From: Pseudobdellovibrionaceae bacterium
Lineage (GTDB): Bacteria > Bdellovibrionota > Bdellovibrionia > Bdellovibrionales > JAMPXM01
NCBI GenBank assembly: GCA_913776405.1
Contig: CAJYOV010000510.1
Span: 1 to 7,267 of the forward strand
Length of the DNA: 7,267 nt
Direction of reading: 5' to 3'
The notes under the pieces are model-generated. The model saw only the letters and a list, made by a program, of their open reading frames with translations. It was not told where the DNA came from and did no database searches. The translations under genes were made by a program, and so were the position numbers. Numbering within the stretch: position 1 is the first letter of the stretch; every line of letters begins with the position of its first letter. Positions 1-5,642 of the stretch are shown one piece after another.

Positions 1-1460
1 CGCGACTGGGAGACATCTTTCAGACGTGGCCAACACTCAATGCGCTGAAGCGTCTCAATCCAGATGCAGAGTTGCACCTGCTCACGCGGAACGCGTTTTC
101 TGCTGCGGCTAAAACCATGGCCTCGATGACCTCATCGGTCGATCGTTTCTGGACGTTCGATACAAAAGCAATCGTAGCACCGCTGCTCGATGAAAAACCG
201 GATCTCGATCTTTCGCTCGAAAAACTCGGCGGTATCGTCAGCGAGTTGAAGAATCTAAAATTCGATCAGATCATCAACTTAAGTTTTTCGGATTTCTCGG
301 CCTCGTTGGTCAAAGAGATCTCGGCGCAAAAAACGGAAGTTCGGGGTTACACCCGTTTTGATGACGGATTCATGGCTATCCCTGACGATTCGAGTGCTTA
401 TTTCTTCGGTCAAGTCGGCCCCGGAAACGGCAATCGTCTTCACGTCACGGACTTGTTCGCCGCAGTGGCAGATGTGACGCTTGAGCGAAGGGATTGGGAA
501 TTCACCGAGTCTCCTCGCGGTGTCACGTGCCCAATTGTGAGCGAAGCTGGCAAAGATTCGATTTTAGTTCACGTCGGAGCAAGCGATTTGGCGAAGACGC
601 TTAGCTGGCGCAAATGGAAAGACGTCGTCGAAGGACTTCTCTCGAAGACGCAAAGCCAAGTGATCTTGGTTGGAAGTTCTGATGAAGCAGAACTTGCGGA
701 AAAAATCTGTGATGTGGCCACGGAACGGAAGCCGCTAAATTTCGTCGGTCGCACTTCGATATCAGAAGTTTTTGAGATCGTTCGCGGCGCCCGGCTCGTC
801 ATCGGCGGCGACAGCGCTCCCGTTCAAATGGCGTCGATGACAAACACGCGCGTTTTGAATTTAAGTTTCCCGATGGTCTCGGTTTGGGAAACTGGCCCTC
901 GTTCTCAGGGCAGTCGCGTTCTCGTCATGGACAATGAAGATTCATTCTCGGCAGACGACATCGTTCGCGAAGCCGTGGCTCTCATCACGGGTCGAACGCC
1001 TTACGCGGCGGCCCTGAAGGTGACTGAGCGCAACGCGCCTTACACCGAACTGCGAGCTCAACCTCAAAGTTTTGAGTGGAAGCTTCTTCAAGCGATTTAC
1101 ATGGGCGCGGAATTCCCGGAGCCGCAGACAGAAATGTTTGAGCTCGCAAGCCAGCGCTTACTTGAGGTCAATCAAGTCGCGATCGAACAGCTCGCCGTTC
1201 TGAAGAAGAGACCGACGGATCAAACAGCGGCTTCGATTCTCGATCGCGCAGACGAGGTCATGGAGACAGTCGTTAAACTCGTGCCAGAATGCGGCGTCTT
1301 TGTTCGTTGGTTTCGAGTTGAGCGTTCGCGCTTAGGCCCGATGCCCATGGAAGATCTCGTTGCGGCAACTAAATCGATTCATTCACGGCTGGGTGAAGTC
1401 TTAAACCTTTACACGACTCTCGGAGAAAAGCATGACCACATCGGCCTGGACGAAATCTGA
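1..1460 (+). CDS. GT9 family glycosyltransferase (heptosyltransferase-like), 5' partial
   Basis: The reading frame is open from base 3, so the start codon lies just upstream; 485 codons are visible. The first visible residues, RLGDIFQTWP, match the N-terminal loop of ADP-heptose:LPS heptosyltransferases (R-x-GD-hydrophobic-x-x-T-x-P), and the Asp of GD is the proposed catalytic base in WaaC. At visible residues 189-224 the frame reads VHVGASDLAKTLSW followed by VILVGSSDEAELAEKI, the usual start of the C-terminal Rossmann half. VGRTSISEVFEIVRGARLVIGGDSAP (about 248-273) is the nucleotide-sugar binding segment. Two positions depart from the family: DSG-P-x-H is here DSAPVQ. The GT9 fold should end near residue 330. 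The remaining roughly 155 residues are a predicted helical extension not usual in WaaC/WaaF. Family role is sugar transfer to LPS core or another acceptor on the inner face of the inner membrane; the actual donor and acceptor are unknown. It overlaps the next gene by 29 bp. Confidence 0.86.
   Translation, partial: RLGDIFQTWPTLNALKRLNPDAELHLLTRNAFSAAAKTMASMTSSVDRFWTFDTKAIVAPLLDEKPDLDLSLEKLGGIVSELKNLKFDQIINLSFSDFSASLVKEISAQKTEVRGYTRFDDGFMAIPDDSSAYFFGQVGPGNGNRLHVTDLFAAVADVTLERRDWEFTESPRGVTCPIVSEAGKDSILVHVGASDLAKTLSWRKWKDVVEGLLSKTQSQVILVGSSDEAELAEKICDVATERKPLNFVGRTSISEVFEIVRGARLVIGGDSAPVQMASMTNTRVLNLSFPMVSVWETGPRSQGSRVLVMDNEDSFSADDIVREAVALITGRTPYAAALKVTERNAPYTELRAQPQSFEWKLLQAIYMGAEFPEPQTEMFELASQRLLEVNQVAIEQLAVLKKRPTDQTAASILDRADEVMETVVKLVPECGVFVRWFRVERSRLGPMPMEDLVAATKSIHSRLGEVLNLYTTLGEKHDHIGLDEI
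1422..1425 (+). promoter_or_regulatory. Ribosome binding site of the 204-residue gene
   Basis: GGAG lies 6 nt before the ATG at 1432, inside the last codons of the glycosyltransferase gene. It supports this start and suggests the overlapping gene is translated from the same transcript. Confidence 0.6.
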
Positions 1461-2046
1461 AATCGCGCAGCGCTTCGGAAACTGCGGAACGCTCCGCCAG
1501 ATGATTGCGGAACTCGAAGCCGACTTCTCATCACGCGGTGAAGTGATCTGTGAGATCTCTGTAAACGGGCTCGTCTTAAATGAGCAAGACGAAGTTCGTT
1601 ACGCAGAAAGCACTCGTGAAGAGATTTACGAGCTCTCTGTTCAAACAAACAAGCCAGGGGATTTGATCACGCAAGCTCTGAAATCGGCGATCGAGATGAT
1701 CCCGCAGATCGAAGCGGCAGCGCTTGCGACTTCGGAACTCATGCGAGCGGGCGAGAAAGCCTCTGCTTCGAAGAAATTCGATGAAACCATTGGCGGCTGC
1801 CAATGGTTTGTTGAAGCCTTGGTCCAAATCCGCGGCGCTGCTGCGGGCATCGGCGCGCCGATTCAGAACGCGAGCCAGTGGGCCGAGTCTGAACGCCAGA
1901 TCACGAACGTGATCGTTGAAGTCAGCGGCGCTTACTCGAAATCCGATGTGGTTCTCGTTTCGGACCTTCTCGAATATGAGCTCACCAGCGCGCTGCACAG
2001 CTGGAAGTCGACGGTCGACGCTGTCCTCCAATCGCGCGCGGCTTGA
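1432..2046 (+). CDS. Unrecognised 204-residue protein overlapping the GT9 gene
   Basis: I do not recognise this family. The ATG has a good Shine-Dalgarno (GGAG, 6 nt away) and the gene overlaps the preceding glycosyltransferase by 29 bp in another frame, so the two are almost certainly one transcription unit. No signal peptide or membrane segment is visible, which points to a cytoplasmic protein. Residues about 20-75 read as a small mixed domain: a helix (LRQMIAELEADF), then strand-like ICEISVNGLVLNE and an acidic helix ending in EEIYELSVQT. Residues about 78-204 look almost entirely helical, with alanine- and glutamate-rich stretches and a central GGCQWFVEALVQIRG segment. Cysteines occur at 18, 40 and 123 without a metal-binding spacing. 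Overlap with a glycosyltransferase that has its own helical C-terminal extension suggests an accessory or partner protein; this is inference. It ends 14 bp before the stop of the convergent DUF1552 gene. Confidence 0.8.
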   Translation: MTTSAWTKSEIAQRFGNCGTLRQMIAELEADFSSRGEVICEISVNGLVLNEQDEVRYAESTREEIYELSVQTNKPGDLITQALKSAIEMIPQIEAAALATSELMRAGEKASASKKFDETIGGCQWFVEALVQIRGAAAGIGAPIQNASQWAESERQITNVIVEVSGAYSKSDVVLVSDLLEYELTSALHSWKSTVDAVLQSRAA

Positions 2047-2049
2047 AAG

Positions 2050-2095
2050 CGGAAGTACGCCTACGCCTTTAAATAGGTGAACGGCTTCCGTTTTT
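2050..2095 (+). terminator. Candidate intrinsic terminator of the GT9 unit
   Basis: CGGAAG at 2050-2055 can pair with CTTCCG at 2085-2090, followed directly by TTTTT (2091-2095). The 29-nt interior can form only a weak additional CCT/AGG pairing, so the hairpin is looser than a classical terminator. The structure starts 4 nt after the plus-strand stop and runs over the last codons of the convergent DUF1552 gene. On the minus strand the same stem is followed only by CTTTC, so it would be a poorer terminator for that operon. Confidence 0.35.
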
Positions 2096-3620
2096 CAGCA
2101 TCGCTAAAGAAGTAGGTGCGCTTGGAGTAATCGTAAGCGCGCTTCGTTGGATCATTTTCTTTATAGTCGTGTTCGCCCGTCGCATTTCCACCTGCGGCCA
2201 AGATGGTATTGCTCGAGAACTCGCCGTACCCCGCGCGCCCGTTTTTCTCGATATCGCTCAATTTCAAGCCCATAGCCAACATGTTCGTAAGATGAAACCG
2301 GTTCACGGGTGCTGCACCGGCGTCGATATGCCAGCCAGTTTCAAGTTTGCCGTTCGCTCCACCCACTGAGATCAGCGTGTGGCCCAGCATGCCGTGGGTG
2401 CCTTTGCTGGTCGAGTGTGCCCAGATCAGCAAGCTTGAATTTAAAAGACTCTGACCTGATTCGTCGCTCACGGAATCTAAACGTGAGAGGAAGTAAGTCA
2501 TCATGTTGCTACGCCAACGCAAATCCTGAGAAAAGAACGGATCTGTGATGGCGGGTGAACTCGCGCCGGGTACGCGAGAGTCCGACATGCCAGTCATGTC
2601 GTATTTTGCGTCACCGGCTTGAATCAATCCGTACGCTACATTTCTTGTAAGCCCACAAGCGAGCGCGTAGGCTACGGCATCCATCGCCATTTGATGAATA
2701 AGTCGCCAGTTCGTTTCGCTCGCATTCAGCTGCGGTGCTTTGCACATCGCTGCCGTTCCATTTTTGAGGCCGGACTCAACGTTTCTCCAGAGATCAGCGG
2801 CGTCAGATAGACGCTGGCGATCGACAGCGGAAACGCGGCGGTGATTCATCAGCGTTTTGAAATCGCCTAGTACCGAATCGATGAGAGAGAGTCGGTTTGC
2901 ATTTTGAGTTGGATTTTTCGTTGAAGGTTCGCCTGCGGCCGATAGAGCGCTTGCGAGTTTCGCGATCGTGCGAATCATCGGTATGCGTTTATCGACGCCG
3001 TTAAATGTGCCCCAGCAGAAACCAGAAAACGTCTCGAACTCGGTGTCATTTCCGGGATTCACTCTCAGCGTTGGAATCGGCGCGCTTTTAGTTGAGCGGT
3101 ACAACGCTTGCTCGAGCAGCCAGTCCACGCTGTAGGCATAGCCTTTCGCGGGCCCGTTTCCGTTCGGAGAGCCGGTCGTTCCAAATTGATCGGACGAGGC
3201 ACACGCAGAAATGCTCGCATTAAATTTATTGTCCGCCATGTAGGCGGCGGCATTGGTAACCAGGTTCATTCGCGACGCAAACGGATTCCACTTCGAGTCC
3301 AAAACAAAGGAGATCTGGCCCTGAAAGGCGATGATGCTAGCGAGTGACTGGTACTTCGTATCTGCATCTTTAACAATCCACGGGACCGAATTCGGGTTCG
3401 TACCCGCAGGTTGCGGATAGATCGGGTCCGGATTCAAGTAAAGGGGGTATGTGTGCTCGCGGGGAATACACCAAGGTGAATTCACGTGAATGTATTTCGG
3501 AAGTGCGGTCGCTGCGGCTTTCGCTTCGTGCGGCGTAAGAAGCGAAGGCAGAAGTGGAATTGCAAACGTGCCTAAACTTCCTTGTAAAAACATGCGACGG
3601 CTTATCGGGTTGTATTTCAC
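2061..3620 (-). CDS. DUF1552 family protein, Tat-exported
   Basis: 519 residues from a GTG start. The N-terminus carries a twin-arginine signal, S-R-R-M-F-L at residues 7-12, then a hydrophobic stretch (about 13-28) and a likely AKA cleavage site near residues 33-35, so the protein should cross the inner membrane folded. This RR-x-FL start followed by an LPxL run is typical of DUF1552. The C-terminal part also fits the family: SSLLIWAHSTSKGTHGMLGH (about 395-414), SVGGANGKLETGWHIDAG, then an NRFHLTNMLAMGL segment, resembling the related DUF1501/sulfatase-like layout. The last 40 or so residues are an extra charged, tyrosine-rich tail. The GTG is favoured over the internal ATG at residue 10 because it keeps the Tat motif and has GGAG 7 nt upstream. 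It overlaps the upstream lipoprotein gene by 4 bp. The biochemical function of DUF1552 is not established; the lack of CxxCH means any haem would sit on the partner. Confidence 0.88.
   Translation of the reverse strand: MKYNPISRRMFLQGSLGTFAIPLLPSLLTPHEAKAAATALPKYIHVNSPWCIPREHTYPLYLNPDPIYPQPAGTNPNSVPWIVKDADTKYQSLASIIAFQGQISFVLDSKWNPFASRMNLVTNAAAYMADNKFNASISACASSDQFGTTGSPNGNGPAKGYAYSVDWLLEQALYRSTKSAPIPTLRVNPGNDTEFETFSGFCWGTFNGVDKRIPMIRTIAKLASALSAAGEPSTKNPTQNANRLSLIDSVLGDFKTLMNHRRVSAVDRQRLSDAADLWRNVESGLKNGTAAMCKAPQLNASETNWRLIHQMAMDAVAYALACGLTRNVAYGLIQAGDAKYDMTGMSDSRVPGASSPAITDPFFSQDLRWRSNMMTYFLSRLDSVSDESGQSLLNSSLLIWAHSTSKGTHGMLGHTLISVGGANGKLETGWHIDAGAAPVNRFHLTNMLAMGLKLSDIEKNGRAGYGEFSSNTILAAGGNATGEHDYKENDPTKRAYDYSKRTYFFSDAEKRKPFTYLKA
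3585..3602 (-). other. Twin-arginine (Tat) export motif in the DUF1552 protein
   Basis: The six codons spell S-R-R-M-F-L, close to the S/T-R-R-x-F-L-K Tat consensus and missing only the final lysine. A moderately hydrophobic segment and an A-x-A site follow, as expected. Confidence 0.75.
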
Positions 3621-3631
3621 TGTTGAACTCC
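3617..3631 (-). promoter_or_regulatory. GTGA translational coupling junction with RBS
   Basis: The TGA stop of the lipoprotein gene (3617-3619) overlaps the GTG start of the DUF1552 gene (3618-3620). GGAG at 3628-3631 lies 7 nt before that start, within the upstream coding sequence. The arrangement fixes the GTG as start and implies coupled translation of the pair. Confidence 0.7.
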
Positions 3632-5371
3632 ATCGGTGGACTTCCAGAAAATCGCGTCGGTCACAACACTTTTGCGAAGGACCTCAAGTATCGGTCGGCC
3701 GGATTGAAGTGACGTGCGTAACTCATTTGTCGCGCAGTTGTCTCGTTCGTTGAGCGGGCGTAAACGAATCGCTTCAGCTAAGCGTTGTGAGAAACACTCT
3801 TTGGCCATCGCGCTTTTTGAAACTCGGAGAGCCGTCTCGCTCGCATTCGCTGAGGGAGTTAGAGTCTGGCTGATATTGAGATTGTCGACGTAGGTGTCGA
3901 GCGCGTGCTTAAGGGTTACAGCGCCTGAGTTCGAATAGACTGATTCTTCACTGCGGGGCCGCCCCAACGGCCCGAACCCTTCGAGACTGAAGCCGAGTGG
4001 ATTCGACTGTTGGTGACAACTGGCACACCGAGCTTCAGACGTCGCACGTGCGGCTCTTTCGCGAGATGAATACATCTCGTGACTGAACTTCCCGATCGCG
4101 GCGGCGCGCTCGTTGACGATTGCGGCAGAGGGGGCTGGCAGCTTCAAGCAGAGAAACTTTCGCCGGATCTCGATGCCACGAAGAATCGGATTCGTGTCAG
4201 TGCTAGCCGACATCAAAATACCCGGTCTCAACAGAAGACCCGCGAAGCCACTTGAACTTGTCACGGCCATGTCACTTCGCGGAAGTCCAAAGAGTTTTGC
4301 TAATCTGTCTGTTGTCGGAAAAACGGTCGTATCTGTATAGAGATCGCCAAACGAGCCTTTTTTATCAAAGATGATGTAATCGACGAATTTTAAAAATTCC
4401 GCCCGTGTCTCAGCTTTGAGATTGTCAGCCGAAATTCCGATTTCGTTAGCCGTGGTTTGCGTTGGATCAACGGTTGAAGAAAGTTCGAGCCAGCGGTCGA
4501 AGAAAAGCCCCCAAAGGCTCCTCGCGGACTGAGTCTGCAAGAGACGATCGGCTTGAATGTCCAAGCTCGAAAGTGAGTTCAAGCGACCTGCTGCAGCTTC
4601 GCCTAAGAGAACGGCGTCAGGCAAAGTTCCTGTCAGTCGAAATGACAAACGTGAGGCGATCTCAAATTGCGTTAGACGAATTCGATTCGTTTCGGTTGAC
4701 GCGCTCTCACCGATCTCGACGTGTTGGTGAAAGTAGGGTGAGAGAAGCACTCTCATCACACCGATCTTCAGACCTTCGGTGCCACCAACGGATTTCGCAA
4801 GGCCGATCATCTCGTTCGCTTCCGATGTCGAAAGAGGTCTACGCCAGGCACGGTAAGCAAACTTCGTTACGAGACTTTGCCGGCAGATATCTTCATCAGC
4901 TCCGCAACCGCCAAGTGTTGAATTGATCGCGCTCGAAGAAGCAAAAACCTGATCGACGATGGCTTGCGACGTCTCGAGAAGCCCCGTAACGTCGGGAATT
5001 GAATTATCGAAGGTTGTGAATTGGCCAGTGGGCGCCGCTTGATCTGGGATTTGTGCAATCGCCTTTTGAACGGCCGCTGAAGTCAGAACATTGGCTCCAA
5101 ATAAGTCTGTCAGGCTGGCGACAAGTTCGGATTTTGTAAGCCGCCGAAAGCCCGTTTCGGACGTCCCATTCAATGACGTTGAGCAAGCAAGGAGCGACGG
5201 AGATTCTGCGGAACCAGCGACCGGTGCGCTGAAGCCGCGACTCCCTAAAGAAGAGAGGGCGTCGCCTGCAGTGAACTGGCCACAGTTTTGAAATGCGACA
5301 GGAAGAACGGCCACGAGCAGCAGAAGAAGCGTTGGTCGCCGCATTTTGAACCGCGAAGGAAGACGCAACAC
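3617..5371 (-). CDS. DUF1592/DUF1588 family lipoprotein with CxxCH motif
   Basis: 584 residues if started at the GTG at 5371, which has AGGAGAGG 8 nt upstream; an in-frame ATG at 5344 (residue 10) lacks a clear ribosome site. Either start gives a basic n-region, a leucine-rich core and a lipobox-like FQNC with cysteine 30, so the protein is probably lipid-anchored. Segments follow in the order usual for this multi-domain family: DUF1587-like FRRLTKSELVASLTDLFG (about 75-92), DUF1595-like FAYRAWRRPLSTSEA (about 171-185) to LLSPYF, DUF1592 (about 231-361), DUF1588 (about 379-477) and DUF1585-like residues near 530-577. DUF1588 contains CASCH at 449-453, followed by NPLGFSLEGFGPLGR, the conserved context of planctomycete-type cytochrome c-like proteins. 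CxxCH may bind haem c covalently, though this has not been shown for most members. It is first in an operon with the Tat-exported DUF1552 protein. The role is unknown; an extracytoplasmic redox or carbohydrate-related function is only inference. Confidence 0.87.
   Translation of the reverse strand: MLRLPSRFKMRRPTLLLLLVAVLPVAFQNCGQFTAGDALSSLGSRGFSAPVAGSAESPSLLACSTSLNGTSETGFRRLTKSELVASLTDLFGANVLTSAAVQKAIAQIPDQAAPTGQFTTFDNSIPDVTGLLETSQAIVDQVFASSSAINSTLGGCGADEDICRQSLVTKFAYRAWRRPLSTSEANEMIGLAKSVGGTEGLKIGVMRVLLSPYFHQHVEIGESASTETNRIRLTQFEIASRLSFRLTGTLPDAVLLGEAAAGRLNSLSSLDIQADRLLQTQSARSLWGLFFDRWLELSSTVDPTQTTANEIGISADNLKAETRAEFLKFVDYIIFDKKGSFGDLYTDTTVFPTTDRLAKLFGLPRSDMAVTSSSGFAGLLLRPGILMSASTDTNPILRGIEIRRKFLCLKLPAPSAAIVNERAAAIGKFSHEMYSSRERAARATSEARCASCHQQSNPLGFSLEGFGPLGRPRSEESVYSNSGAVTLKHALDTYVDNLNISQTLTPSANASETALRVSKSAMAKECFSQRLAEAIRLRPLNERDNCATNELRTSLQSGRPILEVLRKSVVTDAIFWKSTDGVQQ
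4013..4027 (-). other. CxxCH (c-type haem) motif codons
   Basis: The five codons read C-A-S-C-H and are followed by the conserved QQSNPLGF context of DUF1588. It is the only CxxCH in the protein. A single covalent haem c is the simplest reading, since the protein is exported and the spacing is canonical; zinc or structural use is the alternative. Confidence 0.6.
5279..5371 (-). other. Lipoprotein signal peptide
   Basis: From the GTG start the leader has a basic n-region with R, R, K and RR, then the hydrophobic core LLLLLVAVLPVAF and Q-N-C-G. Cysteine 30 (codon 5282-5284) is the likely lipidated residue. The -3 to -1 residues F-Q-N differ from the enterobacterial L-A/S-G/A lipobox. From memory, QNC-type boxes are frequent in Bdellovibrio lipoproteins, which supports both the call and the taxonomic guess. 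Confidence 0.65.
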
Positions 5372-5379
5372 AGGGGGAT

Positions 5380-5387
5380 CCTCTCCT
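5380..5387 (-). promoter_or_regulatory. Ribosome binding site of the lipoprotein gene
   Basis: AGGAGAGG on the minus strand lies 8 nt before the GTG at 5371. It decides the start: the in-frame ATG at 5344 has no comparable purine stretch at a proper distance, and the ATG at 5506 would place the signal peptide internally. Confidence 0.6.
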
Positions 5388-5456
5388 ATCAGACAGACAG
5401 GTATTGCTCGGAGCGGCCACTCTCGAACTTGAGCGGAAGCAGGCGGACTCTTCTCA

Positions 5457-5477
5457 TCGTGAGACTGCTGCTCACGA
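5457..5477. repeat. Inverted repeat, 7-bp arms
   Basis: TCGTGAG (5457-5463) and CTCACGA (5471-5477) are exact reverse complements separated by 7 nt. The 21-bp span suits a dimeric regulator site. It could instead form a hairpin in the leader of the lipoprotein operon. Confidence 0.5.
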
Positions 5478-5485
5478 CAACCTCT

Positions 5486-5503
5486 AGTGGCACTGTCGCC
5501 ACT
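5486..5503. repeat. Inverted repeat, 6-bp arms
   Basis: AGTGGC (5486-5491) and GCCACT (5498-5503) are exact reverse complements with a 6-nt spacer. It lies 8 bp from the first inverted repeat but has different arm sequences, so the two are not copies of one operator. Confidence 0.45.
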
Positions 5504-5642
5504 CACGCCACATTCTCGAAATCTTAAAGAACAGCAGCGTCTCGCTAGTCGCTGGACCTAAGCCTGGCTCTCGAGTTATCCGCCCCTAGTAGCGGGCGAG
5601 TGCGCCTTGTGCCGGACGGCGTTTCGCACCAGAATACGGGTC

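Larger units (their letters stand above)
5372..5642. promoter_or_regulatory. Divergent intergenic region between lipoprotein operon and kinase
   Basis: This 271-bp stretch must hold the promoters of both divergent units. I could not pick -35/-10 boxes for either direction with confidence, and no sigma-54 (TGGCAC-N5-TTGC) element was found. It contains two inverted repeats (5457-5477 and 5486-5503) and, closer to the kinase, GC-rich pairings such as CGCCC at 5581-5585 with GGGCG at 5594-5598. An open minus-strand frame reaches back to an ATG at 5506 but is better read as untranslated. Confidence 0.5.

Noticed and set aside
1576..2031. 151-codon minus-strand open frame opposite the 204-residue gene
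   Set aside because: The plus-strand frame has a good ribosome site and overlaps the upstream gene in operon fashion; the antisense product is arginine-rich and low-complexity in character.
4462..4926. 154-codon plus-strand open frame inside the lipoprotein gene
   Set aside because: It lies antisense to the well-supported DUF1592 region and its product is an arginine/serine-rich sequence with no domain pattern, as expected of a shadow frame.
5004..5420. 138-codon minus-strand frame overlapping the lipoprotein signal region
   Set aside because: It is out of frame with the signal peptide and DUF1587-like segment, which are clearly coding; its product shows no recognisable feature.
5581..5598. 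GC-rich hairpin CGCCC/GGGCG before the kinase, considered as a terminator or riboswitch element
   Set aside because: It has only 5 bp, no T-run follows on either strand, and no known riboswitch core is recognisable.
5372..5642. Search for sigma-70, sigma-54 and sigma-28 promoter boxes
   Set aside because: Only weak partial matches were found in either direction, so no individual promoter is annotated.
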